Of a DNA stretch of 64,000 nucleotides, positions 22,738-35,824 are shown in pieces (position 1 is the first letter of the stretch; each line of letters opens with the position of its first letter). This DNA is from Nelumbo lutea. Lineage: Eukaryota; Streptophyta; Magnoliopsida; Proteales; Nelumbonaceae. The notes under the pieces were generated by a model. The model saw only the letters and a list, made by a program, of their open reading frames with translations. It was not told the origin of the DNA and made no database searches. The stretch is from contig JAKGHH010000006.1 of the NCBI GenBank assembly GCA_022828595.1, forward strand, positions 17,480,499 to 17,544,498. Reading direction: 5' to 3'. The position numbers were made by a program, and so were the translations under genes.

Positions 22738-23991
22738 TGAAAGAATGGTAGGATCCATCAAATGGACACCAAGAAAGGTGCGGAATGGGGGGCGAATTTC
22801 AAAAAAAATTTCCTACCTTCTTCCAACTGGGAATCATATTCCCTAAATTTAGAATACATTATTCAAGGATCCTACTTGAACCATAAACAAACCAGATCTG
22901 AACCAAAAGGAAACAGGAAGGATTATACCTGATCCGGAGAAATAATATCTCCCAAAGTTGGTATTCACGCCCAAAGAAGTGACCAAGATCCGCTCCTGCT
23001 GAAGATGACACAGTTGTGGATGGAACGGAACCAGCAGGGTGCGTCCTACACACTGGATTCTTCACAAGAACCCTCTGGAAACCTTGAACACCGAATCCTA
23101 GTGTCTTTCTTGCAAGACTATTGTCAAGAACTGCTTTCTTGACTTCTTGTTGTGGCAAAGATCCAATTTTCCAACAGGTAGTGGCGGCGGCTGAAGGAGG
23201 AGAAGTCCAGGGACGAAGAGGGCAGAATTGTCTCTTCTCTCTAGAGTCTGTGAGAGATCAAATCTTAGATTGCAGGATGTGTTTCTTGCTTACTCAAAAC
23301 CCCCTAGTTCAAAATTAGATATTTCTGCTAGGGTTTTCTCCTCTTTCTTCTTGATTAAGAAACCTCCCAATAATTTGGGAGTTATCCTAATCCAAATCAG
23401 TATTTGGATAGAGGTTAATCTCAGTCCTATCTGCAGATTAAGTTAGTTAACTCCTGATCTTATCAGGAGGTTACCAGATTCAAATCTAATTTGAATTTGG
23501 TCTCTTAGAGTGGATAAGGTCAAAGACCCAATCCTTTTACTAACACTAATCTCAGATTCGCCCTATGAACTGGTGATCATATCAGCCTAATTCGAAATGG
23601 GCTTTTGGCCCATTAAGTGTTCAGTGTTTAACTACTTTCCAACCTGTTGCCCAATTGGGCTTCTTTGTATGGCATGGGACCCAAGCATTGATCTACACAC
23701 CAGCCACATGGGTTCGGCCCAGCCTTTATTACAAGGCACAACCGAATTCACTGAAAGACTCAGTGACCCCCTTGAGCCCATCACAAGGACCCTATGGGCC
23801 CAACACTTACATTAAGTGGTCCCTGGGCCAAGCCATCTTATAAAAGCCCAGGGACTATGGGCAGGTGCAAGATTAGCCCATCAGGTATTATCCTAAATGG
23901 TCTTACACTTAACCTCTCAGCCCTTAATGATTAAGCACTGGCCGACAAAAGAAGATCTCTCTCTCGGCTGTAAGGAACAGTGCCACACTCT
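22738..23991 (-). repeat. C1-e 3' LTR, surviving part
   Basis: It starts TGAAAGAATGGTAGGATCC and matches 33876 onward. It ends at CACTCT, where the G1-b LTR starts. The uninterrupted counterpart at about 35113 continues CTACTCACATGG, so the G1-b target was ACTCT. Confidence 0.9.
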
Positions 23992-25587
23992 TGATGAACC
24001 TACAATTTATCTATATTTTATGAGGTTTTTGCATGAAATTTTATGCCGGTTTAATTAGATTTTGCCCTATTTTAGCTTGATTGCAAGAAAGATTTCAGGG
24101 GCAGCCAAATCAAGAAAAAGAAGGCAAAAGCAAGAAAAGAAAGCCCAAAATTTATCAAGTTCAGCCCAGCCCAGCCATGAGAGCATGGGAGTTTCATTCG
24201 GCCCAAGTAGTGCAAGCTAACTCTTTGGAAAACGCAAGGGAAGAAGCCTAGTAAGAAGGAAATTTCAGCCCAGCCCATTTTTAGCCCAAAGAACAGCCTA
24301 GAGTGTAGCCTACATGAGCTCAAAAGCAAGCTAAGTTGTAGCCCAAATAGCAGTCCAAAGGGAGCTAAGGGCGGCAACTCCTAGAAGTTTCTTGAAGAGA
24401 AGGAGGGAGCACTCTAGAAGGTTCATGAGGGGTGTAATACACCCAATTCTAAAGACTTCAAGAAGGGGCAAGAGCCCCTTTGAAAAACTATATAAGGAGG
24501 CCTCTAGGAGGGGGGAGGGGTGTTCAATTGCTTGAGAGGAAGGCTCTCCCACTCTTAGACGTTCGGCCACCTTGAGAGAAGAGAAGAGAAGAAGGTTAGG
24601 CGCAAGGAAGAAGAAGAAGAAGGGCTGAAGGAAGTTCAAGACAAGCAAGCTAGAAGAGAAGGTGAATTCGAAATTGGGGGTTTGTGATTCAAAGATCATT
24701 TGTAACAACTCAATTGTAATTTCATTCTCCTTTAATTTGAATTCTGATTCTTTGTTATATTTTCTTTCTTCTTTCTCCTTCTTCCATTCTTCCTTGATGT
24801 ATTTCAGCTTGTAAAATTTCAGTTCAGCAATCTAATTTTTTTGATTCATTCGAATGGTCATGAATTGTACTTGGAGTTTCTTGAATAAGGGTGTTTTTGT
24901 AGATTAATTAGGCCAACTAACCTTCAAAACTCATATCTGAATTCTCAGATCTGAGATTGCAAGATCTGAATTGCCTAAAAGAGAATTCAGATCTGCAATT
25001 TTTAGATTGGCCGAATGGATCTAAATCTTGGAATTCCTAGAGTGCTTGAGAGAGACTCTAGGAATTCAGATCTACTATTCAAGAACTGAATTGGATGCAA
25101 GATTAGAGATAACTTGCACAATTCAGTTGGTGATCAATTCAGTTTTGAATTGATGCCTTAGAAGTGTTTGAAGAAATGCATGCATGGGGATTAGATTCTT
25201 GTTAGATATAGAAGAATTGTCACTCATGCATAGGATGAACATGTGCTTGAGAGAGGCTGTTCATGACCTTGGGATTTCACTAAACCAAGGATCAATTATG
25301 ATTTATTTGAATGATTCAAATTGATAGATTGCTCAATTCTGAGATTGAAATTTACTACTTACTCTTCTAACTTGATTTGAAGGCAATTGGACCAATGATT
25401 TAGATAGATTTTAATTTAGGATTTTTAGCTTTCATTAAAGTTTTGATTTATTTGTTAATCAGATAAGAAGTACTCAATTTAGTATTGATACTTGTTTCCT
25501 AAATCCTCATGGGAACGATACTTCACTCACTACTTTATTACTTGAACGGCGAGTGCACTTGCTAGTGTCACAATGAGCCACACATCA
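23992..25587 (+). repeat. G1-b 5' LTR
   Basis: This 1596-bp LTR begins TGATGAACCTAC and ends AGCCACACATCA. It aligns along its whole length with G1-a (9530-11129). A probable TATA element (CTATATAAGGAGG) sits near 24488-24500. The minus-strand frames at 24072-24708 are leucine/phenylalanine-rich products of a purine-rich strand and are not considered genes. Confidence 0.92.
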
Positions 25588-25593
25588 AGTTTT

Positions 25594-25611
25594 TGGCGCT
25601 GTTGCCGGGGA
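25594..25611 (+). other. G1-b primer-binding site (tRNA-Asp)
   Basis: TGGCGCTGTTGCCGGGGA is complementary, with one mismatch, to the 3' end of plant tRNA-Asp. This primer is typical of Athila/Tat-type Gypsy elements. It begins six bases beyond the LTR end. Confidence 0.85.
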
Positions 25612-27492
25612 TTTATAGAAGTAATATTAGGAAACATTGAGCATTCTTAATCTGGTCTCATTCAGCATTGCATTCATAGTTGGTTTAATTTGCTTAATTT
25701 TACATTTTAGCTTTGAATGCAACTGCTGTACTACTGTAGTTATGTTTCTTCTTTCTTAAGTAGATTACTTTCTTTTTCTGGTTTCAGTTTCATTTTAATA
25801 AAGGTATATTTGATTTCTTTTCAATCTTGGTGTTGTTCCCTTCAAAAAAAAATAAAAAGAAAAAAGAAAAAAATTCACAAAAACATGAGTGTTGCGGATC
25901 TGAGTTGCATTTGGCACTCAGATCAAAAGAATTCAGATCTGTAGCACTCAGCTGAAAAGAATTGCTTGTGTTTCAGCCTTTTATTTCTTTTTCCATTACA
26001 AAAAGAAAAAAATATATAAAATGAAAAAAAAGGAGATCTTTTGAACAACAAGAGGAGCAATTGAGAATTCGGATCAGTTCAGATCTGAGTTCTGCTATTG
26101 CAGATCTGCAACAGTTCAGATCTGAGTTCCTCTGAACTGATGCAATTTTGAGGGGAATTGGGTGTCATCACCACCCCAATTCACCCTAAGGCACTTCTGC
26201 TATTCCTCAAAAACAATTTGGTAGCAATAACTGAAGGTAAGGCAATTGAGAATTCAGATCCGAACTCAGACTTGAGTTCAGACCTGAATTCTGCTATTGT
26301 AGAACTGCTCAGTTCAGATCTGAGTTCAGATGAACTTAGACCTGAACTGATACAAGTTTAAGGTGAATTGGGTGCCATCATCACCCCAATTCACCCTATG
26401 ATACATCCAACATACCCCAAAGGTAATTGGATAGCAAAGAATGAGAAAGAAAATTCAGATCTGAACTGATACAGATCTAAACTGTAGTTGAGGATTGAAC
26501 TGATACAGAGCACATTTTGGATTTTGGATGAACTGAACATTTGCTTTATCCACTTTTACCGAGCTACATTAGCTAAGGAGGTGTATGTTTGGATTGGATA
26601 ATTGTGATGCCTCAGATATTTAATAAAAAATTAGCACTTTCCAACTATTTCTCTTAGCATTCAGATCTGTAGCAGGGCTGCTATAGTACAACAGTTAGTA
26701 GACCTATTTTTCAGGTCAGGTTTGTGCTTTCAAACACCCACACATTCTTGGATGCTCTTTGCAAAATCAAAAGAAAAAAAAAAGAAAAAAAAATTCTATG
26801 ATGACCAGCTTTGATCTCTTTTGAGAATGAACTGAACTTGAACTCGGATCTGTTCTACAACCTGCTAATTTGCAGCAGTAGCAATGCCCATAATGCAGAC
26901 CTGATTTCAGATTTCTACAAAAGTTGTGTGGACCGAATAGCTTGCAATACCAAACATTGCAGACCCGATTTTCAGGTCTTAGCAAGTGTTTGATATGCAT
27001 CAGCTATACAGGTTTGGGCTTCAATTGTAGAGCTTAAAATCCTTAAACCAAGCCTAACTCAGGACTGGTTTTAGTTTATTTCAGGTCCTTTTAATATATT
27101 TTTCAGATCAGATCTGATATCAGCCCTAAAGCATCACAGATTTGATTCCAACCTTAATGGATGTATATTGTAGTGTATACCAATGAGTGTGTATGAGATA
27201 TACAACTCAGATCTGAATTATTATTTGTTAATTTTCTCTGGACTAACAATACCAAAGACTTGCAGATCTGAACTCAACTAAATTGGATCTGAATTCAGAT
27301 GTTGCAATCGATGGATGTAGATAAAGGAACCTTGAATAAGATGTTGATCTGCTTTTAGTTAGCTGTATTTATTTGTTTTAGGATGTAGGTTTGTATATTC
27401 CAATACTTCACTATATATTTTCAGTTGTAATAAGGTTAGTTATTTTGTGAATATTGGCTTGTTTATTGCCTTGACTTTCACAGTTTCTGAAA
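25612..27492 (+). other. G1-b untranslated leader rich in CAGATCTG palindromes
   Basis: This is a 1.9-kb non-coding stretch between primer site and gag. It contains ten exact copies of the 8-bp palindrome CAGATCTG between 25934 and 27270 and many near copies (CAGACCTGAA, AGATCTGAGTTC). There are A-rich runs at 25845-25875 and 26770-26795. No ORF with known similarity was seen. Confidence 0.75.
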
Positions 27493-29052
27493 AGTAGAGT
27501 TGAGCTGGAGGAAATCCTCTATGACCCAGAGATTGAAAGAACTCTCCGTGTCCGACTAAGAGCAGCCAAACAAGTCCAGCAAGAAGCTCAAGAAGCTCAA
27601 GAGGCTCAAGAAATGGCTGAGCAGAGGCCTATGATGGACTATGCCAAACCCACTCTCACTGGAGCTGCCTCCAACATTATCAGGCCCAATATTGCTACTA
27701 ACAACTTTGAGATCAAACCTGCCATCATACAAATGATTCAAAACATGGTGCAATTCTGTGGATTGGCCCACGAAGATCCCAATGCACACATTTCTAACTT
27801 TTTAGAAATTTGTGACACCTTCAAATACAATGGGGTAAGTGATGACGCCATTAGGTTGAGGTTATTCCCATTTTCTTTGAAGGATAAAGCCAAAGCATGG
27901 CTGAATTCATTACCGGCAGGATCAATAGCTACATGGGATGAAATGGCCAGCCGTTTTCTCTCTAAATATTTTCCCCCTTCTAAAACTGCTAAAATGAGGA
28001 ATGACATCACTACTTTTTTTCAGCAAGAGGGGGAATCTTTATACGAGTCATGAGAACGATACAAGGAGCTGTTAAGGAGAGTTCCTCACCATGGCCTCCC
28101 CATTTGGCTGCAAGTGCAGACTTTCTATAATGGTCTTACTGACTCAAATAAGACCATATTAGATGCTGCAGCCGAAGGGTCCATAAATAATAAAACTCCT
28201 GAGGTTGCCCATGCACTTATTGAGGAAATGGCAGCCAACAACTATCAATGGCATTCTGAAAGAACTCAAACTAGGAAGCAGCATGGCTTGCATAATGTTG
28301 ATAATTATACGGCACTATCTGCACAAATAGGAGCACTCAGTAAGAAAATAGATGAAATGCAGATAGCTGCCATGTATGTGCAGCCTCTTAATTGCGAATT
28401 GTGTGGGGGAGGCGACATCAGTACTGAATGCCAAGTTGGCAATCAGTTCAGGCCATCTACTGAACAAGTTGACTATGTCAGCAATTCGTCAAGACAGCAG
28501 GGTTATCAGAGTCACCATACTTTTCAAGGATGGAGGGGACATTCAAACCAGTCCTGGCCAAATCAGCATACTTCCAAGCCGTTCCACAAGACTTATCATC
28601 AGCCTGAACCAAAGTCCAATTTGGAGGAACTGATGACAAAATTTATAGCAGGTGCAGAAACCAGGTTCCAAAACCAGGAAGCTTCAATCAAAAACCTGGA
28701 AAACCAAGTGGGGCAATTGGCACAATTAATCTCTTCCAGACTGCCGGGAACTCTTCCAAGCAACACTGAAGTGAATCCACGAGAGCAGGTGCAAGCTATT
28801 ACCTTAAGGAATGGAAAAGAGTTGCCCGAGGTAGAAAAGAAGAATTGTGCTGAACCCAAGGCAGAAACAAGCCTTGGGACCGGACAACAGAAGATAGAAC
28901 AACCAGAAACACAACAAGGGATGCACCAGCTGCCACAAGTTCCATTCCCTAACAGGTTGAAGCAACAAAAATTGGAAAAGGAATTTGGTAAGTTTCTTGA
29001 AATATTTAAAAGTTTACATATTAATATTCCTTTTGCTGATGCTTTAGCCTAG
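27493..29052 (+). pseudogene. G1-b Gypsy gag
   Basis: The open frame starts at SRVELEEILYDPEIERTLR (27493); the first ATG is at 27613. The Retrotrans_gag core is at about 27740-28250 (VSDDAIRLRLFPFSLKDKAK, WDEMASRFLSKYFP). One TGA at 28051 stands where the family has Trp (before ERYKELLRR). A single degenerate zinc-knuckle-like segment CELCGGG...TEC lies near 28393-28430, followed by a Gln-rich linker and KLEKEFGKFLEIFKSLHINI. TAG at 29050 replaces Gln before MPHYARFLKE. Only two stops break about 1.5 kb, so the gene was lost recently. Confidence 0.9.
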
Positions 29053-31083
29053 ATGCCACACTATGCAAGGTTTTTGAAGGAATTATTAGCAAACAAAAGG
29101 AAACTGGGAGATGTGGCTACAATTGCTTTAAATGAGGAATGTTCTGCTATCCTTCTGAACAAACTGCCTCAGAAACTCAAAGATCTAGGGAGTTTCACTA
29201 CTCCTTGTACCATTGGCACTTTAAAAATTGAAAAAGCTTTATGTGACCTGACAGTTAGCATCAATTTAATGCCATATTCTATCTTCAAGAACTTGGGGTT
29301 GAATTAACCCTAACCCACTAGAGTGGCATTACAATTGGCTGATAGATCCATTAGACATCCTAGGGGGATCATAGAAGATGTGTTAGTTAAAGTTGACAAA
29401 TTCATTTTCCCAATTGATTTCATTGTGTTAGACATGAAGAGAAGATGTGGAGGTCCCGCTTATCCTAGGGAGACCTTTCCTGGCTACTGGGAAAGCAATG
29501 ATTGATGTCCAACAAGGACAACTCAGCCTTAGGATACAAGATGAAGAGATAATTTTTAAAATGTCTGATGCTATGAAACATGTACTTTCTAGTGATCATT
29601 CTTGTTTTATGATTGATGCCATTGAATTGACAATTGATGAATGCTTCCAGGTAAGTAGAATAACTGATCCTCTTGAACTCTGCCTCTAGCAGGGAGAACT
29701 TGAAGAAGGAGAAAATGAAGAAATAAATCTCATGATAGCATACCTGAATGATAAGCCTCAATTCAAGGGAAAGGGGTTTCTTAAATTAGAGAACTTAGGC
29801 AAATTGCCTGGACCATCAGGTAAGCCATCACCCCAAGAACCCCCCACCCTTGAACTGAAGCAATTACCATCCCATTTAGAGTATGCTTTCCTTGAGGAAC
29901 CATTAGATCTCCCCATGATAATTTCTACAGCACTGAATCCCTTACAAAGAGAAAAATTATTAAGAGTGCTACGGGAACACAAAAATGCTATAGCTTGGAA
30001 GGTAGAAGATATTAAAGGCATTAATCTATCAATCTGCACTCATAGAATTTTGATGGAAGAGGATAGCAAGCCTTCTGTTCAGCCCCAAAGGCACCTGAAA
30101 GAAGTGGTAAAGGCTGAAATAATTAAGTTGTTAGATGCTGGGATCATTTATCCTATTTCTGATAGTTCTTGGGTAATCCCTGTGCAAGTTGTGCCCAAGA
30201 AAGGGGGTATGACTGTTGTTCCAAATGAGAAAAATGAGCTCATCCCTACTAGAACCGTCACTGGATGGCGTGTGTGTATTGACTATAGAAATATAAATGA
30301 AGCCACCCGGAAGGACCATTTCCCTCTCCCATGGACCAAATGTTGGAGAGGCTAGCCGGGCATGAGTATTATTGTTTCTTGGATGGATATTCAGGGTATA
30401 ACCAGATACCAATTGCACCAGAAGATCAAGAAAATACCACTTTTACTTGCCCATATGGAACCTTTGCATACCGAAGGATGCCCTTTGGGTTATGTAATGC
30501 CCCAGCTACCTTTCAGCGATGTATGATGTCTATATTTTCTGATATGGTTGAAAATTTTATTGAGATCTTTATGGATGATTTTTTAGTTTTTGGCTCTTTG
30601 TTTGATGCATGTTTGAATAATCTGGAATAGGTGCTTACTAGATGCAAAGAAACACATCTTGTGTTGAATTGGGAGAAATGTCATTTTATGGTGCAAGAAG
30701 GCATAGTGCTTGGACACAAGATCTCTCAAAGAGGTATAGAAGTCGACAAGGCCAAGGTGGAGGCAATTGAAAAACTGCCACCCCCAACATCTGTTCGTTC
30801 TTTGAGAAGTTTCTTAGGACATGTCGGATTCTATAGGAGGTTTATTAAGGATTTCTCAAAAATTGCCAAGCCATTATCTACCTTGCTTCAAAAAGAAGTG
30901 ACTTTTGAATTTTCAACTGAATGCCTTCATGCTTTCAACATCTTGAAAGACAAATTGATCCATGCACCTATTATGGTAGCACTAGATTGGACCCTCCCAT
31001 TTGAATTAATGAGTGATGCGAGTGATTCTGCTATAGGAGCTATTTTAGGACAAAGAATGAACAAACATTTTCAGCCAATTTAG
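29053..31083 (+). pseudogene. G1-b Gypsy protease-RT (RNase H truncated)
   Basis: The protease region MPYSIF lies at about 29270. The active-site triad, usually DLGAS in this group, reads DLTVS. RT follows, with VVPKKGGMTVV near 30190, GWRVCIDYRNINEATRKDHF at about 30264-30322, a frameshift near 30325, then YCFLDGYSGYNQI at about 30370-30408, MPFGLCNAPATFQR, and the catalytic box IFMDDFLVFG near 30568-30597. TAG at 30628 stands in place of Gln. RNase H begins (LMSDASDSAIGAILGQR, about 31006-31056) and is cut at 31083. Integrase is gone. Confidence 0.9.
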
Positions 31084-31252
31084 ATATGGCTTTTAATCTA
31101 TGTTCCATTCCCATTTATTCATCTCTGAGATTTTCCCTCCCTTCTCAGTGACGGAGACGACGGAATGTCTTTGCAAATGTGGGAAATCACATAGGGTGCA
31201 TGAAGCCAACTGTTTCAGCTGCATAACCCCACCACCTTTCTATGACACAAGT
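31084..31252 (-). repeat. Detached C1 leader segment (duplicate)
   Basis: About 169 bp are almost identical to 32130-32290, in the same orientation. In every other C1 copy this segment lies upstream of gag; here an extra copy also lies downstream of the gag piece. The right junction has a short repeat, ATGACACAAGTTTCA, twice in tandem (about 31246-31276). Confidence 0.85.
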
Positions 31253-32064
31253 TTCAATGACACAAGTTTCGATGTTACCTTTCTTAGATTCTAGGTAGGC
31301 AGGACCGTTCCTCTTCCAGTGGCCAGTCTATTTGCAAAAGTGACAGACATCCGATGCCTTGTTCTTCTTCTGCTTCTTGGGTTTGGTAGCTTTCTTCTAG
31401 GGCTTCTTTGCCTTTCTCTTTTCTTGCCCGACCTGTCAGCTTCAACAAGCATAACCATAGGCTCATCCTTCTTTAAAAGATCTTCTGCCCTCTGCAACAT
31501 ATTGCTGAGTTCTTGGACGCTGACATTCAGCTTATTCATATTGTTGTTCATAGTGGACGCATTGAAGGAAGAGTGTAAAGAATTCAGGATGGCATCCACT
31601 TGCGTGTCAAGATCTAGCCCGGATCCAAGAGCTTCAAGTTCATTATTGTATCCCATCATTCAAAGACAATGGTCATGAACTTTCTGCCCCTTGGACATCT
31701 GCGCGGTCATGAACAATTTCAGGACCTTCTGTCGAGTAGAACGGTTCTGCTCTTCCTACATTGTTCTTAGATTGTCCAATATGTCGTTGGATAGTTCGAT
31801 CTGATCGAACTGCCTCTATATTGAGTTGTCTAATGAGGCAATGACGAAGCAGCGGGCTAGGGAGTTCTTATCCTCCCAATCTTGGTAGTCCCTCCTACGG
31901 GCCTCCGAAGCCCTATCACCCGGACGTTCCGGCGCAGGATTTTTCACCACCTTATCTAACTTTTCAGAAGTTAGGATCAGCATAAGATTTCTGTACCAGT
32001 CGGCATAGTTTGGGCCCTTAAGCTTGTTATCATCTAGAAGCTTTGCAAATTAACCGTTTGCCAT
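31253..32064 (-). pseudogene. C1-e gag fragment
   Basis: Minus-strand gag starts at ATG 32064 (MANG, then a stop, then FAKLLDDNKLKG). It continues through YADWYRNLMLILTSEKLDK, the UBN2-type middle MMGYNNELEALGSGLDLDTQ (31600-31659) and MNKLNVSVQELSNMLQRAED, to a Lys-rich zone and the zinc-knuckle end near 31310. Protease and everything downstream are missing. Several stops are present. Confidence 0.88.
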
Positions 32065-33862
32065 TTTCTGATAAAATAACAAAAATGTTAGTCCACAACC
32101 TTAGTTTGATTCATGTTACCTACATAGATATGGCTTTTAATCTATGTTCCATTCCCATTTATTCATCTCTGAGATTTTCCCTCCCTTCTCAGTGACGGAG
32201 ACGACGGAATGTCTTTGCAAATGTGGGAAATCACATAGGGTGCATGAAACCAACTGTTTCAGCTGCATAACCCCACCACCTTTTTGTGACGGATCATATC
32301 CACTCATCAGATGAGTTTCCCTTTTGCCTCTGTCAGACAAGGTTCAGAGCCATTTTCAGGTAAACCTTTTTATCCAGTGAATGCACACCCATCATATTCA
32401 GGTTACGCCAAGGTACCGTGAGAGAGTTCCCATTTTTTGGTGAAGCCCCTCCCACATCGGTCTATGACGCCCCTATCATCTAATGAAAAACTCTAACAAA
32501 TCCAACAACAAATGGATAGCCCAATTTTATGGTGCGTTTCCTCATTACTGATGGACCCATCATTGTTTTAATAACGGAAGGCCTTTAGAGAGTCCATCAA
32601 ATGGATCTCCCTATCACACGCACTCATATTTGCTTGGAAGGAACAAAATTACACCCTAGTTCTAATTTAGGTCAAACCAAAGTGGCTCCCGCTGGCTTTC
32701 ATAAAGCCAGATTTCTGGTGGGCCTCAATCGGCTAGGGGTTCCGTACGCATCCCTTTTTAGGGTTGTGGGGCCCACCAAGTGGAGAGGGGTCACCCAATG
32801 ACCTTAAGGGACACCATGGCAATTATGTGCATTTAGCCATGGTGTGCGGAAGAACCACTAACGAATTAACATGGGCCAAGTGCTTATGGCCCATGGTCAC
32901 AGCACATCAAACATCCAAACATCACATGTAAAGGAAGAATTGATCCAATCAATTAACTACTGTAAAGCCCATCGAATGGCCCATTTAAAACTTAAAGCAT
33001 TAACAATTAATGTTTACTAGGTGTATGGGCTGAATTGCAGTTAGCAGTTCGGCCCATACAGCTTTTCTCACAACAATGGGCTTTTGCAGTTTTAACCCTT
33101 TAAAACTGGGCTTTACAGGTGGGCCGAATTACTCCCTGTAATTGAACATCAGATTTGGAATAATCAGTGTGAGAAATATGGACTGAAAATAGCCCCCTTC
33201 GAATCTCAGATTCGGTCCAAGCAATTTTGGTCCAATCTAGTCCGAAATGGTCCAAAACTGATTTTCAATTCAAGAATTAATTCAAGAGAGATCTGAAATT
33301 AATAATTTTTTATTTTAGACAATCACAAATAAAAAATATGGACTGTTCGTACCACCTGCAAAACAGAGGTTAATCACAAAAGTTACAGTTTCATAAACTG
33401 TAAATCGCAGTATGCGATTTCTCCATCTGCAAATCTCTAGCGCCGCCATCTTCTTCCTTCTTCTTTAATCAAGAAAATAAATAAAAAACAGAAATCCTAT
33501 TTCTATTAATTAATTACATTCTTGATCAAATCCTATACATTCAGTCTAGAAAAATAAAAAAAAATTATTTACAGACCGAATAATAATAAAAGGAAGAAAA
33601 AAGGGTGCGCAGACTATCTACGCCAAATCTGCACTGCGATCTCCAGGTTCGAACAATCCATTAAATCAAAAATAAATAAAGAACAATTCTAAATAAATTT
33701 TTGGATTTAACAAAATTAATTTCAGATCAAACGCCCTTAACAAGAAACCATTTCTTGAAAAAAAAAAAGGAAAGCAATCTGCGCAAATCTTGGCAGAACA
33801 TTTTCTGTTCATCTGCGCAGGGTCAAATCTGATTTTCTTTTGGTTCAAGATTTGAACCTGTG
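32065..33862 (-). other. C1-e complete untranslated leader
   Basis: This is the only full C1 leader in the window (about 1.8 kb from primer site to gag ATG). Parts are shared with 1603-1931 and 7486-8537, and on the other strand with 47412-48065. No convincing ORF is seen. The length is unusual for Copia. Confidence 0.8.
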
Positions 33863-33874
33863 GCTCTGATACCA
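33863..33874 (-). other. C1-e primer-binding site (tRNA-iMet)
   Basis: TGGTATCAGAGC on the minus strand lies one base inside the 5' LTR boundary at 33876, exactly as in C1-c. Confidence 0.93.
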
Positions 33875-33875
33875 C

Positions 33876-35824
33876 TGAAAGAATGGTAGGATCCATCTAA
33901 TGGACGCCAAGAAAGGTGCGGAATGGGGGGCGAATTTCAAAAAAAAATTTCTACCTTCTTCCAACTGGGAATCATATTCCCTAAATTTAGAATACATTAT
34001 TCAGGGATCCTACTTGAACCATAAACAAACCAGATCTGAACCAAAAGGAAACAGGAAGGATTGTACCTGATCCGGAGAAATAATATCTCCCAAAGTTGGT
34101 GTTCACGCCCAAAGAAGTGACCAAGATCCGCTCCTGCGGAAGATGACACAGCTGTGGATGGAACGGAACCAGTAGGGTGCGTCCTACACATTGGATTCTT
34201 CACGAGAACCCTCTGGAAACCTTGAACACCGAATCCTAGTGTCTTTCTTGCAAGACTATTGTCAAGAACTGCTTTCTTGACTTCCTGTTGCTGCAAATAT
34301 CCAATCTTCCAACATGTAGTGGCGGCGGCTGAAGGAGGAGAAGTCCAGGGACGAAGAGGGCAGAATTGTCTATTCTCTCTAGAGTTTGTGAGAGATCAAA
34401 TCTCAGATTGTAGGATGTGTTTCTTGCTTACTCAAAACCCCCTAGTTCGAAATCTGATATTTCTACTAGGGTTTTCTCCTCTTTCTTCTTGATTAAGAAA
34501 CCTCCCAATAATTTGGGAGTTATCCCAATCCAAATCAGTATTTGGATAGACGTTAATATCAATCCTATCTGCATATTAAGTTAGTTAACTCCTGATCTTA
34601 TCAGGAGGTTACCAGATTCAAATCTAATTTGAATTTGGTCTCTTAGAGTGGATAAGGTCAAAGACCCAATCCTTTTACTAACACTAATCTCAGATTCGCC
34701 CTATGAACTGGTGATCATATCAGCCTAGTTCGAAATGGGCTTTTGGCCCATTAAGTGTTCAGTGTTTAACTACTTTCCAACCTGCTGCCCAATTGGGCTT
34801 CTTTGTATGGCATGGGACCCAAGCATTGATCTACACACCAGCCACATGGGTTCGGCCCAGCCTTTATTACAAGGCACAACCGAATTCACTGAAAGACTCA
34901 GTGACCCCCTTGAGCCCATCACAAGGACCCTATGGGCCCAACACTTACATTAAGTGGTCCCTGGGCCAAGCCATCTTATAAAAGCCCAGGGACTGTGGGC
35001 AGGTGCAAGATTAGCCCATCAGGTATTATCCTAAATGGTCTTACACTTAACCTCTCAGTCCTTAATGATCAAGCACAGACCTCTCTCTCGGCTGCAAGGA
35101 ACAGTGCCGCACTCTCTACTCACATGGATCCCGGGAATTAAAACCTTTTGCAAATCTTTTGAAACCGTACATATACATATATATATATATATATATCTTA
35201 TTTTGCAAAACAAAATTCCAACGATTGAAATCAACTGTTGGCAGTTTATTTTCCATCAGAGAGAGTGCATTACCGATCATTACCATTGTCCGACAAAGGG
35301 GCTGATCCTGTCACTATGACCACTCACTCAGATGAATTCTCAGACTGCCCCAACATGTCCAAGTTTTGACCCCCACTAAGGATCTCACTGATTGACACAT
35401 CAAAGACAGCCCGATCCGACACCTAGTGATGTGTCATAATCGAGTCTAGGGGTCAGGTGTAACTTTCTAGTTTTGCCCATCTGTCTCCAAGGTCTAGGGC
35501 AATACTGGAAATCTGGTCCGGTTCAAGGGTTCAAGCAATCTCATACTGCATGTGCCTTGGGTCTTACCCTGATGGCCGAAACAAGCCATCCCAACACTTG
35601 GTGGCACACCAGTATCAGCCTTGGCAGGATAAATCTCCCCTGACTTATCCAATGGCTGTGAACATTTAAAACTAACACAAGTTTCTATAAGTGTCCAGTT
35701 TTAGGGTCTTACACAGATTTATACCAAACAATATGAATCAAACATGCACTTTAATTTATTTCCACTAAATAAGAAAAGTACATCAAATCCGATTGAAGCT
35801 AAGGGCATACAAGACTGTCTAACA
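33876..35824 (-). repeat. C1-e 5' LTR (complete, 1949 bp)
   Basis: It runs from TGAAAGAATGGTAGG to GACTGTCTAACA on the plus strand, which is TGTTAGACAG...CATTCTTTCA in element orientation. It is bounded by the primer site on one side and CCACC on the other. It serves as the intact reference for LTR length and for the positions where other copies are interrupted. Confidence 0.93.

Larger units (their letters stand above)
23992..31083 (+). mobile_element. G1-b: Ty3/Gypsy element, 3' end deleted
   Basis: The 5' LTR is 23992-25587, the tRNA-Asp primer site 25594-25611, a palindrome-rich leader runs to about 27492, then gag and pol run to the start of RNase H. It breaks at about 31083 in C1 leader sequence, so the integrase, 3' LTR and right target duplication are missing. 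The left target was ACTCT (23987-23991). The sequence style (gag beginning DPEIERTLR, YSGYNQI in RT, primer type) places it in the Athila/Tat side of plant Gypsy elements. Confidence 0.9.
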
